DNA of 64,000 nucleotides from Xanthostigma xanthostigma (GCA_963575645.1 OY754466.1:35310001-35374000); one strand, 5' to 3'; shown: positions 12,702-24,656, counted from the stretch's first letter. Notes: generated by a model not told the origin, from the letters alone. Numbers and translations: made by a program.

Positions 12702-14508
12702 TCATCGCGCACATTCTTCAGAACATGCCAAATTTTCTCTTTCCTCCGTTAGCTCACTCTTAGGAAGCGTTGGCAATTCGTGTTCAAGTTTTAGGATTTT
12801 CAAAAACTCTTCATTTGAAACATGTTCTGCGGGACCATCTTGTTTAAAAGTGAATAAAACATTACCTCCTTTTTCGATAACGGCTGCGCCACCATTTTGA
12901 ACCCAATCACCGCGAAGGTCACCCCCAAGTTTCATTTGTTTTCCTTTTGCTATGGCATCACGGGATTCTTTCCGAAGAAGGGAAGTTAAAATAGAAAAGT
13001 GATTATACCGCTTGAAATCCAAGTTGCCGAACACATTTCTGTCAATATCTCCATAAAGTTCTGAAATCAATTAAGAACGTGATTAGACAAAAACTATTGT
13101 AAATTCCAAATTTTGGTTTCCGTCCTTGTAGGTCGTGGTTCATTGGTATTATAGCTAGAAATACCAATGAACCACGGCCGCCCACAAGCTCGAAAACCAA
13201 GAGATTTGAAACAACATCGGCTTTGAACACTTAGATATTGTTAATTTATCTAAATGTATATACCTACCTCCATCTAGAAAGTTTCCTTCCAAGAATTCCT
13301 TAGCGCCAATATCATCCTGACCAATGCCAATCAGTCGAATGTCATGCTTCTTTAAAATCGGCGCTATTTCAGATATCTCTTTTGCCCACAGACGACAAAA
13401 TAGGCATCCCCAACGTCGGAAGAAAATTACGATGCATGTTTTGTCTTCCCACAAGCTTTCGAATGTAATGGTCTAAAAATGAGATTGCGTGATATCCATT
13501 AATAACAATCAAGACATTAAGAATTATTAATTTCTTAAATTAATATAGCAAATAGGCAGAGTTGATTGTGTTTATTGTGGCCGCTTGTCAACATATTTCT
13601 AAATTAATGACTAATTTTAAAATTTTATAAACTATAATGCATATTTTTTATATATTCATCTATTTGGTTTTGTCAAAAAATATACGCGTCGTTTTTTAAC
13701 CCGGTTAAAATGTATTCAAGAGAAAAAGGTCTTTGTATATATTAATCGAGCTTGCACATTCAGTAGTTGTCTCCAGCTAGGCAAGCAGAAACTTTTATAA
13801 ACATAACAACTATAAAGCGCTGTATTACTGCGCCAGTGAAATACAGGGGACACCAGGCGTAAAGCTGCTGCTAATATGCTTATATTATTTTTTATAGTAT
13901 AATTGATACATGGAATTAAAAAGCGTGTACATACTTTAAAAAAAGGAAAACTATATAGTATATTATAATCAAAAAACGATTAAATTTGAAATATAAATCG
14001 CGAGCTTCAACTAAAAACTACTAGCCCATGTGGAGATATAAACGTCTTTAAAAATGCATTAATTAAATAAAATTGAGCTATCAACAAAGTTCATCTTATC
14101 CCTCGAAAACTACCGACCGGGATACAAAGTAGCCTAGATATATTTCGATCCATGGAAAATTTCATTCAAACCCTTTGCACTTGCGCCGTTCCTGAGATAA
14201 GCCCGAAGAGAGCAACAAAAATTATAAAAAATGTCAAGTTATTTTTATAAATCAATATTAAAATGAGTCACTTTTTACAATAAAATTAATAATAACATTA
14301 CCCCCACAGTGACCTCTAAGATAAATAGCATCTTTTAACTTTCTTCAGTTAAGCGCATTAACCACGCAACTGTTCATGATTGTATAAAGCTAATACCTAT
14401 AATTAACACATTTAATTACACCGGTGTTGTAAACAAATCAGCAAGTGAACTTACATTGCCGGTAGCTAAATGCTTAACCTGGCTTTTCATAACCTTTGTA
14501 ACATCCAT
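12702..14508 (-). CDS. Peroxiredoxin-like 2 / prostamide-prostaglandin F synthase homologue, three exons
   Basis: Thioredoxin-fold reductase of the PRXL2 (FAM213/AAED1) group. In mammals the PRXL2B member reduces prostamide and prostaglandin H2; the substrate here is unknown. Exons on the minus strand are 14508-14455, 13472-13268 and 13060-12702, joining to 205 codons plus stop, close to the family's length of about 200. The start gives a short lead-in, then KHLATGN. Residues 41-44 are the CLFC redox centre, within RRWGCLFCR, where the family has its CxxC. DFKRYN, SGGxxV-like NGGAAVIEKGG and HVSNEEFLKIL follow in the expected order. The closest match by eye is PRXL2B. The last 25 residues are acidic and unlike the family. 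Exon 1 was chosen because it splices in phase to a GTAAGT donor. Confidence 0.88.
13131..13179. repeat. Short near-perfect hairpin in a PRXL2-like intron
   Basis: A 20-base arm (13131-13150) and its complement (13160-13179), with one mismatch and a 9-base loop, lie between exons 2 and 3. This could be a MITE remnant or a structured intronic RNA. Confidence 0.65.
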
Positions 14509-15354
14509 TGCAGCGTGCACAACACAGGTATGTAAAAAAACAATAATATATAATTATACTGTATTTCCGCAAACAGTTGACTGTTGTCGATGTTACACTG
14601 TATATCTCATTTGTTTTTTACTCTCCTCGCCGCACTATTCGTTCATTACACTGCAGTATAATAAAAAATTACAAGAGACACAAACAAGTCAATGCTATTT
14701 CAAGGTTATTCAAACTAGTCGCGCCGTGCAGCATTCCACGCAGGCATGTATTCAGCTGCTATTTGTACCTGTAACGTGACGTGATTTGTTGTTTTAAAAC
14801 AATTATTATTCAGTAGCCAATATGACGCCCGACTTGCGAGAACTATGTCCTGAGAGTGAAATCGAAATGACAGAACGGCGTCGTCATAGCTACACTCGTA
14901 TATGACTTGTATTTTTCGCGACCTATCCAATGCTTAATTCGTCCGATCACCGTTCAGCGCTGCGACGAAAATAAAACGAAATTCAAATCTGGGCGATTGT
15001 CGATGTCTTCAGTCTTGCATTTAGTTACAACACTGTAGCTAATTATTATTACAGACAATTATTCACAATCGTAAACAATATGGTAATTAACATCACAGAA
15101 TAAATTTTCCCAAAACTGCAAAATACTTACCTACTTAAAATTAAACAGGTCGCATTCTGAAATAAGATTAAAATGTTAAGACAGTGGATGATAGAGATTA
15201 AAATAATTGTTATGAAATAAAACTTACCGACATATTGGTAAGTTTTATTTCAGATACATCGACTTTTAATTGTTTGACTTGAAATTAAAGAAGAAAACAA
15301 GATTACCATCTACCATACACCCAAAAGTTTGCCCAGAATGTATGTCCAGGACCT
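14509..15354. other. Upstream of the PRXL2-like gene, no other gene seen
   Basis: Presumed 5' flank of the minus-strand gene. It contains a hairpin at 15213-15252 with arms TGAAATAAAACTTACC and its exact complement around an 8-base loop. No other feature was recognised. Confidence 0.4.
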
Positions 15355-15540
15355 ATGCTGGGTTGCAAAAAGCATTGTTAAAAAATTTGATTTGACAATG
15401 ATGGGTTGTGATCATAAAAATATAATTTTTGTGAATGTATAGAAGCCGTCTAATGTTATGAAACTCGCTGTCATGTAAAACATTAGATTATATTCACGCA
15501 AAAACAAATGAGTGAACTACAGTGAAAAATATCGCTATTC
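15355..15540 (+). repeat. Dispersed repeat C, copy 1
   Basis: Starts GGGTTGCAAAAAGCATTG. It contains TTGATTTGACAATGA and ATTAGATTATATTCACGCAA, which align in opposite orientation with 23990-24150. Non-coding and of unknown class. Confidence 0.55.
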
Positions 15541-15617
15541 AGACTAAATTTTGGCCAATATGCGTAAAAAAATGTTTCAAAATGAAAATTATGCAAAAAA
15601 CGATGCTAAATAGAATT

Positions 15618-15780
15618 AAAGGCCACTGCACACAAGACTAGAAACGCTGCTAGATTTGCCTATACTAGTTTTCTAGCGCTGCGCGCTGGTTTCCTTGATT
15701 GCTGTTATATGTTCGCTTCACACGAGACGTCTTTTCAAGCTAGTTTTGTGAGATTGACAATAGACATAAATGAAGGAAAG
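15618..15780. mobile_element. Relative of MITE family A, truncated
   Basis: AAAGGCCACTGCACACAAG resembles the family A end. Shared words such as GCGCGCTGG follow, but no clear right end was found. Confidence 0.4.
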
Positions 15781-16109
15781 CTGAATACACCTGGAATAAA
15801 ATTTAAAAAAAAATTCTTAAACTAATAAGATTGATTCGCGTCTCTAGTAAAGGGTTAATAAATCAAAGTACATAAATAGTACTCCACACTTTTTACAGTT
15901 GGTACACAATGACTTGAATTAGTTTATCGAATGATAGTTTATATTTAGATCTATAATACAAACAATAGAATATAGATAATTTCAATAAAAACACTCATTA
16001 TTATTTTATTGCTAAAAAAAGTAAAAGAAACGAAGAAACTATGTAAAAGTATAGTGGAACCTCCATTACGTGAATCACGATACCCAGCGTTCTTCAAGCC
16101 GAACTTTTC

Positions 16110-16241
16110 GAACTAAAAGTTTTTTTCATCGCTGAAACAAATGTTCTTTAAAAACTCTGGATCATTATTGCATTTTTCGAACATTTCTTCGTAAGAAGAC
16201 ATTCGAAATACATCGCCCTCGTCGAGTAATTCCTGACGATG
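16110..16241 (-). pseudogene. Mariner-like transposase fragment, broken
   Basis: On the minus strand a frame reads RQELLDEGDVFRM, then an acidic stretch, then EFLKNICFSDEK. FSDE matches the first catalytic Asp region of Tc1/mariner DDE transposases. A run of seven A residues then causes a stop, and neither end of the domain is present. This is a decayed remnant. Confidence 0.6.
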
Positions 16242-16907
16242 GGTATTATTTATAGTATTAAAATTTCTTTGCTTTTCAAAAAATTTGTAATCGCGATAAG
16301 AGCTGGTTTCTGCGGCATTTGCTTTCTTTGTACTTATGTTTTGATTTATTTAAGGTGGGCAATTATTCCAGCATTGCTTTCAACTTTCAAGTTCTGCCTG
16401 ATGCGTACAATTTCTTGTAATCTTTTTATGCCCGATGCTATATATGCAACCACTATTTTTAAAATTATCAACTGTAACTTGCACTATAGATACCTATCTA
16501 TATTTTATCGACATATTAAACACTAACTTAATATCAACCACTAATTGTTGGTAACTCTATTTCTTTCAGATATTTCCCAAATAATCATTTCATTTTTTTT
16601 TGTTGAATGAAACATTATTTGAAAATTAAATGTAAGTTAATTGAAACTACAAATTTATTTTTTGGTATAGAAAATATTTCAGATTGAATTAATTTTTACA
16701 GTATAGCAACCTGTAAACCGTAACCATCTTTCGTGATGACTAAATATGAAACAGAAATTATAAGCAAGCGTTCCAACAAAGAGCTCGTAAATACTCGAAA
16801 AATTAGAAATTGGGAAAATGAAATTTTTGAACCGATCAAAACATTTCAAGCAAGGTAAGAACATGTATTTCACAGTTTTTTTTTTCAAAATTTACTGTAA
16901 TTAAGCA

Positions 16908-17269
16908 AGGGCGTAGATATGGGGGGTACAGGGGGTAATTAACCCCCCAGGATTCATCAAGACCGCAGGTACCCTCCACAACAAACGAAAAAAGGGAAAT
17001 TACCCAGGATTCAGGATTCATCAGGACCGCAGGCACCCAGCCACAACAAACGAAAAAAGATGTGCACACGACACAGGATAAAATTTTCAAGTTAGGTTGT
17101 TAAAAAAAGGTCATTCGTTTTGTTTTTCTTTTTTGCTCTCCAATTGAGCACACGACAAAATTTGTTAAGTTATGTTGTTAAAAAAAGGTCATTCGTGGCT
17201 AATAAATCTTTAAAAAAAATGATTTTTTTGCTTTACCCCCCCTCAGAAAAAAAATATCTACGCCGGTGT
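16908..17269. repeat. Inverted-repeat element with internal direct duplications
   Basis: GGGCGTAGATATGGGGGG on the left and ATATCTACGCC on the right are inverted ends. Inside, GATTCATCA(A/G)GACCGCAGG and GTTAAAAAAAGGTCATTCGT each occur twice in direct orientation. No coding content. Confidence 0.5.
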
Positions 17270-17389
17270 AATTAAGGTACCTAAATAAGTGGATGTAATT
17301 TTTACTCATGTAACTTTGATTAACACCCTATTGAGGACTCTTCTCCACTATATCGCTTTTATAATTAAAAAAAAAAAAACACTACAAAA

Positions 17390-17860
17390 CAAAAGACAAG
17401 CTTTCCAATCATAAAAAAGAGTATTTTACAATACACACTACAGAGGTGTAACTGATGTAATTGTAAAAAGAAGAAAAAAATAATGGCACCTCGCCGCCAC
17501 CTTAGGTAATGTTCTACAGCCAGTTTTATAGTCTAGTACAGCCTGTACAGGCATCTCAAACTCATATGATATTGCGGGATTTATTATATATCTATTTTTT
17601 ACTAAGTTGGGGGCCGCATGTTTTTAATATTGAAAAATTTTAATAAAATACGATTATTAGAATGATTATATTATTATAGTCAATGTTTTTTTAACGTCTC
17701 GGCGGGCCGTAATCACTGTATTGGCGGGCCGCGTGTTCGACATCACTGGTGTAGTATTCAATATATTTTATACGTACATAGCAACACATTTTCAATCTCA
17801 TGAATCAATTTTACCTTCCATTCCAAAAGAAATTTTATTTCAAAAATTGAACTACGTAAT
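17390..17860 (+). repeat. Dispersed repeat D, copy 1, interrupted by a hAT MITE
   Basis: 17390-17538 plus 17757-17860 align with 22794-23080. Shared words are GTATTTTACA, ACACACTACAGA, GTAATTGTAAAAA and CCAAAAGAA, in the same order. The hAT insertion explains the length difference. Confidence 0.6.
17539..17748. mobile_element. hAT-type MITE with 8-bp duplication
   Basis: Begins CAGCCTGTACAGGCATCTC and ends CGACATCACTG. Flanking octamers are GTCTAGTA (17531-17538) and GTGTAGTA (17749-17756), one mismatch apart, as expected for an aged hAT insertion. The interior has GCGGGCCG-type repeats. Confidence 0.7.
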
Positions 17861-17883
17861 GTAGATTTAATATGCTTATATTA

Positions 17884-18223
17884 CAGTAGAACCTCTGTAA
17901 GTCGAACTTCAAGGGAGACGCTAAAAAATTCGACTTAGGCGGATTTTACAAGGAAATATTTGACTTATAAAGGTTAAGATTCATTCTAACTAATTTTGAG
18001 TTGTTATGTTCGAGATACAGAGGTCCAATTTATGTTTTCGAGTTATATAGAGAAAAAATATGTACCGAATTTGCTTGTAGGGACTCACTGATTATTTCGA
18101 CGTATAGAGGGTTGTGATTTCAGGTAATGTAAGTTTTGAGGCTTGAAGAGAAGGGAACAAAACATTTTTGCGAGTTTTGGAGGTTTTCGACTCATCGAGG
18201 TTCGGCTTAAAGAGGTTCTACTG
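17884..18223. mobile_element. pogo/Tigger-like MITE
   Basis: Ends are CAGTAGAACCTCTGTAAGTC and GAGGTTCTACTG, flanked by TA on both sides. This resembles the CAGTAGAGAC element at 54860-55376. The interior has repeated 'TCGA...GAGG' words but no transposase frame. Confidence 0.75.
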
Positions 18224-18644
18224 TATTTCCAAGTAAAAAACAATATATTATTGGAACCTTTTTCATAATAATAATGATAATTTCAACATCGTTTTTATGT
18301 AACAGAAAAACCTAAAGGAAATTTTAACAGAATGAATAATGATTGATCTTATAATAGCTCAGTTCCCTATGGGCTATTGTCACAGTTAGTTACGTTTGTG
18401 TTATTAAACTGATGATTTGGGTTGAGAGCATCCATGCGATTCCATTAACGAAATAAACTTCCAAAGTTAAAATATAAATTTCAATTCTCGACTTTCTTTG
18501 TTTAGAATGTAATTAAATATTAACAAATTTTAAACCCACGAGAAATGTTACACAATGTGACTTTTGTTGAAAAGTTTTGTTAGACAATTAGTACTAATTA
18601 CAATTACAATTTTGAAATGTTAAATTAAGCTTTTAAGGTCGCTG

Positions 18645-18972
18645 CACACCAAGCTGGTTTTGCCGCTGGAATCGTTGCTGTAATTTGCGCTGGCTACGAG
18701 GATGGAAATGACATCACCGCGGCTTCTCTTGCGTGGTTACCTGGGCTATTTTTCGTGCTTGTTCTGAGCAAGAACTAATCAGAAAGCAGCATGTTATCAT
18801 GTGGACGACATGGGCAGGCGCCCACAAACAGACGAGGCGTCATAGGGTGTGTTCTGTTCAGAGAAAATAAGCGTCCTGCACTTTTGTTAACATTCGAACT
18901 GTTACTGTAGCGTGCGCACCAAACCCATCTACAAAGCCAGCTGCAAAACCAGCCTCGTGTGCAGCGACCTTT
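18645..18972. mobile_element. MITE family A, copy 2
   Basis: Ends are AAGGTCGCTGCACACCAAGC and CCTCGTGTGCAGCGACCTT. The interior matches copy 1, including TTGCCGCTGGAATCGTTGCTG and CACCAAACCCATCTACAAA. Confidence 0.8.
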
Positions 18973-19606
18973 ATACCAATGAATAATTTATTATAAAGTT
19001 TTCTCCAAACTGTATAAAGCCTAATTTACATATTAGGCTAGACGGCGAGGAGGTAAAAACATTAAAAAGTTTATATTATTATATATTCAGGCACACGCGA
19101 GATTATTGTTGGAATCGCTTCGTTTTAGGGTGTAGTTCAACCCCCTAAGTTTGCTTACAATTTGTTGGTGTGCTTGATTTTATAATTAACAATTAGTGAC
19201 GAAAATAGTGTTTTTTTCTCTATTTCCTTTAATATCTCCGTTCCTCTTGACTTTTAGTATAGCATATGCATTGAGAAAGTTGTTCCTTATGAAATTTCTT
19301 AAAAAACGAGCACTGACAGAGGTCGTTAAGTGCAATTGTTAACTTGCAAATAGCCCCGAAAGTTAAAAAACACGTTTTGTTCACTATTTTTTTACTAAAA
19401 AATGACCGCACATAGATGGCTGAAAATTATCAAAAATGATGTCTATGTTGACCCAAACATGCATGAATAATTTTAGCGTTATCGGTCAATTACTTCTCGA
19501 GTAATTAACGATCACTTTTTTTGTTTCCTTAATTGCAAATTGCGCCATTTTTTCACAAACGGGTTTCGCTGGTCGGACCAAGCCAGAAAAATCACAAATC
19601 CATTCC

Positions 19607-19768
19607 CGTTGGAATTTTTGCAAAAAATTAATTCTAACCGATTTTATAACGATTTCTTTCGCGATACAAATTTTAGACAAACGTATAAAACCATATAACT
19701 TTTTCAATATTCAATCGTTATAAAATCGGTTAGAATTAATTTTTTCCAAAAATTCCAATGGGATACTA
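19607..19768. repeat. Foldback upstream of the MTHFR-like exons
   Basis: Arms at about 19607-19655 and 19714-19768 share TTAATTCTAACCGATTTTAT and its complement. The spacer is about 60 bases. It sits 200 bases before the first recognised MTHFR-like exon, so it may lie in an intron. Confidence 0.6.
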
Positions 19769-19967
19769 AAGTTGTTGTCAGCTAGCATGTCAGCCAAATC
19801 AATTTCAACCATGCTGATTGACTTCATAGATTCTTATACGACCTTTGCTAATTAACCAGCAGAAAGAGTGTGCTTCAAAACACGAATGTGCGAATAAAAT
19901 TTTTTTTTTTATTGATCATTAATATATTTTATTTAAAATACAGTGCATAAAATGGTCAATTGTTTAG

Positions 19968-22900
19968 GAAATCGTTGAAATCAATTCTTCAGGATGTCAT
20001 GTCGACTGGAAGTGCAATATTTTCGGTGGAAATTTGCCCCAGTATACCCATTTGTTCACGTAATTGGCGCTCGGTGTATCCAACGTTTTATTCAATAACG
20101 TGGCACTGTGAACGCAAAGGATTTATTTCACTGCACACTGACATCCCAGCTTTAAATTTAGCGAAAATACTTCAGGAAAGAAAAAAGGAACGCGTCTTAT
20201 TACACCTGGCTTGTAAAAATTTAACGAAACATGATGTCTTAACGATATTGGAGCGTGCAAAACGAATAGGAGTAAAAAATATCTTGGCTTTATACGGAGG
20301 TAATTTCAATAACTTTTCTTCATACCTCGATCGAAAGTACATAATTATTTTCGGCATCAATTGTAAGACAGAAAGTCTAACATTTATGCACTGATGCGGG
20401 AAGTACGTACGTTCGGGCGGCAGTACAGAAAAAAATAACCTATTAACTGTTATTTAGATGTCGTTAATTCCATAGCGACCCTATTACATTTTAGCTAATA
20501 GTCACGAACAGCTGTCATTCGTGTTTTTACGTATAACCTCAAAGCTTGCTTGGAATTTATCTGTATTTTTATGTAATTAATAATCAATTAATTAATGTAT
20601 TTAATAAACGTACTTACGACCGAGGTATGAATAAAAATAGTATACACCACACTGGTCGAAAGTTTGATACATTGCACTTTCGCCTCGGGCATCTTGGCGC
20701 GCTGTGCAAGAATATAAAATTTTCGGCCCTTGTGCGGTGTAATATACTATTATCGAAAACAGAAAACGCAATAAGAACCCACTATACTTTTCTCCCAGTA
20801 AATATTTGTTTACACGTAAATATACAATATACAGTGAATTTCATTTAAGAAATTAATAGCTGAAGGGCTCACGCACCACTTTTCACGAAGTGTTTGATGC
20901 ACGTAGAAATTTTGACCAATGGTACAGATAGGATAGATGAACAAGAAAAAATATGTTTGCCTTACTTACCGTGATACTACAGGTACTGCGCATACAAGTA
21001 ATGTGCTCAAAAATTTATGTCAAAAAAAGTGTCTGATTGAAAGAAATCATCTAAACATGCTTTGAATAATTGGAACATAATATTATGTAGGTAACCATGC
21101 CAATGAATAGCAATGATCGGATTATTGTTTTTGTACTAAATCGCGTGCGGTGTGCGGGTAATGGTTAGTATTACCTAAATACGATATTTGCTATTCATTG
21201 CCATGGTTACCTACATAATATTATGTTCCAATTATTCAAAGCATGTTTAGATGATTTCTTTCAATCAGACACTTTTTTTGACATAAATTTTTGGGCACAT
21301 TACTTGTATGCGCAGTACCTGTAGTATCACGGTAAGTCAGGCAAACATATTTTTTCTTGTTCATCTATCCTATCTGTACCATTGGTCAAAATTTCTACGT
21401 GGATCAAACACTTCGTGAAAAGTGGTACGTGAGCTCTTGGGCTATAAGACGCAATATTTTAGGTACATAAGTTTTGTTAATATGGTAGCTATAGAAATCA
21501 TTAATGGATTGCAGAAATTCGTTCTACATAAAACTTATTATTCAACATAGATTCGAAGAGAGATTTGTATGCATTTTGTGCGGAACGATTTTCTATAATC
21601 AATTAATGATATCAACAAAACTTCACTGCATGTGTATATTATAACGTCATAAAGTACAGTTAAAAGACCATACACACTTGTCAAGCATGAACCTGCACAA
21701 CCAGCACATCACGGAACCAAAAAAAACCTATTCGTTAAGGTAAACATGTTATTTAACGGAATAGCGCACATTAAACCAGCACCTGCAACCAGTAACGACT
21801 GTTAGTCGTTCTACTGCAATTTCTGTCTAGCCGTGTTGAATCGATTTAGTGTGCTAGTCCTGTGTGGTTTTCATTAATTAATTTGCACTGATAAATCTAC
21901 TTGAAAACTGCCAAATATCTGCTGCACGTTACGAAGCCTGCACTAAAATGTTTTGTTGGTTTGTGATGATTATACTGGTCTACTTCTAGTGTGCTGTGCA
22001 GGTCGTGCAGGTTTATGCTTGACAAGTGTGCACGGTCTTTTAATGTTAAAAAATTAATTGGTATCATAAAAGCCGTATATAATTGTAGTTATTGCACACC
22101 CCCGTGTAAAATTTAGCGATTATATTTTTTCCTTAACTGAAACAAATGGAAACGAAGTAGCAATACGGCAGTAATAGAAAAATAAAAATACCTACCTAAG
22201 AAAGTCCAGCTTAACATGTATTCATTCTATAGATCCATCAAGAGACCTGCAGAAACAGCCAAGAGATCGCGATTTCTTTCATGCAGTTGATTTAGTCAAA
22301 TTTATTAAAATGTATTACGGAAGTTATTTTACAATAGCTGTGGCGGCCTATCCAACCCCTCATCCTGATTGCGTTTCTATGGAACAAGATCTGTATTTTC
22401 TCAGGGAAAAGGTAAAATCCACAACACAGTCTCTATTTGGTTCTTAAATTTTAGGTATCCGTAGTTCATCTTTCAAATCTTTTTTGGGGAACTTACTTCT
22501 ATGTACGCATTACGTAAAAATGTTAAAGATCTTGAAACATTAGCAACCAGAAGTTCCTGACTATCTTGATTTTACCAACTGCATTGAAAAAAAGTTGACA
22601 AGATGTGTACTTTCTTTAGAAAAATCATTTTATAATAAAATATTTCTCAAAAAAACCCTGAATATTCTTACCCACCAAATAAAAAACCGTTGCGTTTTTT
22701 TACTTCCAAAATTTAGGGGAAAATCTCATAGTTAGCTACTTTTACAGACAATCGACCGCTTTCAAATTATTAGTTGCTCCAGTGAAGACAAAAAAAAAAG
22801 ATACTGTGTATTTTACACTACACACTACAGAAGTAAAACTGGTATAATTGTAAAAAATTATAATAATAATGGCCATTATTATTATAACTGACCGTCAGGA

Positions 22901-23596
22901 TAGTACCTACAACCTTTAAGTTACAAAATAGAGACTATACCTCCCAACCACCATAGCATAGCGTTGTACGGCCGATTTTTATAGTACACGGTATACGTGC
23001 ATTGCATCGTTTTGTTACACTTTCAATATATTACGATTTTGCCTATCGTACCAAAAGAAGTTTTACTTCAAAAATTATTATACTTGTTGACATTGATTCC
23101 AAAAGTTCCTCATTGTTCCTTTGATCAATATCGGGTTATAGTAGTATGCTTCGTATTTCAGGTGGACGCCGGCGCTGATTTTATTCTCACACAAATCGAA
23201 TTCAGCGTCAATGTTTTCAGCACATTTGTACGTAGATGTCGTCAAATGAACATCGATGTACCAATAATACCTTCTGTTTTTGTTCCAAACTCATACGAGT
23301 CCTTACAATCTCTGTCAGGCATATGCAGAATCCGCTTACCAGATACTGTGGTACGAACGCTGCAATCCATCAAAGATAATCCGTTAGCTGTTAGAGCGTA
23401 TGGAGTATTTCAAGCAACGACTATTATAAAACAATTGTTAGATAAACAACAGTTTCCTGCAGTTGTTGGATTTCACGTCATTTCATTGAATAGACTTGAA
23501 AATGTTAGCGTACTTTGTAAGAACTTGGGTTTTGGTAAGTCGTCAATAGAACGCCCAATCAAAATACGTAATGAAGACTGTGGGACATCGATGTAG
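19968..23596 (+). CDS. Methylenetetrahydrofolate reductase-like protein, single catalytic domain; 5' end missing
   Basis: The family uses FAD to reduce 5,10-methylene- to 5-methyl-tetrahydrofolate for methionine synthesis. Exons are 19968-20299, 22233-22411 and 23162-23596, joining in frame to about 314 codons. Landmarks in order are FSVEI (catalytic Glu, FEFFPP region), SITWH, NILALYGDP (the LRGDP motif, split at the exon 1/2 junction, Arg replaced by Tyr), AVAAYPTPHP, DAGADFILTQ (active-site Gln), VPIIPSVF and FHVISLNR. So the Glu, Asp and Gln that bacterial MetF uses are all present. The frame stops soon after LNR, near the bacterial MetF length, and no SAM-binding regulatory domain was found downstream. 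However, GTAAGT at 23535 could be a donor to an unseen last exon. The first exon opens at an AG with no start codon, so a 5' exon is missing, unless translation starts at the internal Met (19996). Confidence 0.82.
20863..21438. repeat. 251-bp-arm near-perfect foldback in an MTHFR-like intron
   Basis: Left arm 20863-21113 is the reverse complement of right arm 21188-21438 with only a few differences. The 74-base spacer includes GGTGTGCGGGTAATGGTTAG. No transposase. If transcribed with the gene it would form a long double-stranded RNA hairpin. Confidence 0.9.
21664..22039. mobile_element. TIR element flanked by TTAA in an MTHFR-like intron
   Basis: Ends are AAGACCATACACACTTGTCA and TGACAAGTGTGCACGGTCTT, continuing inward as AGCATGAACCTGCAC-type inverted repeats. 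TTAA stands on both sides (21660-21663, 22040-22043). This is either a target duplication, as in piggyBac elements, or part of the palindrome. No coding frame. Confidence 0.75.
22794..23080 (+). repeat. Dispersed repeat D, copy 2
   Basis: Uninterrupted copy of the repeat at 17390-17860, ending about 80 bases before the third MTHFR-like exon. It contains CACTACACACTACAGAAG and CCAAAAGAAGTTTTACTTC. Confidence 0.6.
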
Positions 23597-23734
23597 CCAC
23601 AGGAGCAAATGGTATACTTTCATTCTATTATTTTATCGATGAAACATTTTAATTATTATTATGAAAATCCACTTAAACTTGTCATATTCTGCTTCTAGCC
23701 AATTATAGTACAACTTTGTTACAAGTAGGGGTCT

Positions 23735-24150
23735 AATGCTGGGTTGCAGAAAGGGTTGTCAAAAAATCTGACTTGACAATAACCTTACATATTTCTCCAT
23801 ATGAAAAGCATTGTAGTTTTAAGTGGATCCTGCTCGAAAAATAATTGATCGTTTGAAACGTAATTTTTTTAAAACTGTGTATGCATGTGTTAATCATCAT
23901 TTTTTGTACAGTTTTTACTTCGAAACAACGTTTTTATGCGCAATTTGATCAAAATTTAGCTTGAAAAGTGATCTTTCTTCTATATAGGACAATCATTTGT
24001 TTTTGTATGAGTACAATCTAATGTTCTAGATGACAGGAGGTTTTAATACAACATTAGACTGCTCCTGATGTATGGAAAGTGTAATTATGATCACATGCTA
24101 CGGTCATTGTCAAATCAAATCTTTTGACAATCCTTTGTTAAAAAAGATCA
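23735..24150 (-). repeat. Dispersed repeat C, copy 2, with inverted ends
   Basis: Left end GGGTTGCAGAAAGGGTTGTC and right end GACAATCCTTTGTTAAAAA are imperfect inverted repeats. The right half matches copy 1 (15355-15540) in reverse orientation. It lies just downstream of the MTHFR-like stop and would be in its 3' region. Confidence 0.6.
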
Positions 24151-24307
24151 GATGAGATGATTGTACTTATTATGGCTGAAATAAAACTTATTTCTATATC
24201 TAATATTTGCATTTAACCTATATCTAAAGCCTCTTTAACTCAAATCCACAAAGCACATAACTGAAACCTCACTGACTAAAAATATGGGCCTTTGCATTTT
24301 TAAATAA

Positions 24308-24505
24308 AATTGGTTGTCTGTAAAGTCGGTTTACGGACGATAGTTTTACGTGATAACGTATTCCGCTCGAATATCATATTTAATAATCACGCACAGGGTC
24401 AGACGGAACGTTACACTTTTTCGTGCTTGCAGCCGGTGTTTCATCTTTTTATATTGACGTGATTCATCAATTTATAAGACGTTATCACGTCAAAAACTCT
24501 CTATG
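24308..24505 (+). repeat. Repeat E, copy 1
   Basis: A unit of about 200 bases starting TTGGTTGTCTGTAAAGTCGG. It contains TTTTACGTGATAACGT on the left and ACGTTATCACGTCAAAA on the right as inverted repeats, and CGCACAGGGTCAGACGGAAC in the middle. Other copies are at 34567-34770, 47534-48904 and (right part only) 49613-49757. Confidence 0.8.
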
Positions 24506-24656
24506 ATAAAAACTCTATAACTTGTTTTTAACGTTTCCCTAATTGCACTTAAACTCGTCGAGGTTCTACTGTAAATAATATATATTGCAGTATTTAGTAA
24601 ACAGAAATAATTATGACTTGTCAGGATTAATGTTCATATTCTCTGAAATCTGAATT

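Noticed and set aside
16236-16526. 95-codon hydrophobic plus-strand frame as a membrane protein
   Set aside because: It overlaps and extends from a decayed transposase fragment on the other strand. Its hydrophobicity is typical of T-rich sequence read as codons.
23535-23540. Definite splice donor ending MTHFR exon 3
   Set aside because: GTAAGT is a perfect donor, but no acceptor or continuing exon was found downstream. The open frame reads to a stop at a length that fits single-domain enzymes. Left open as an alternative.
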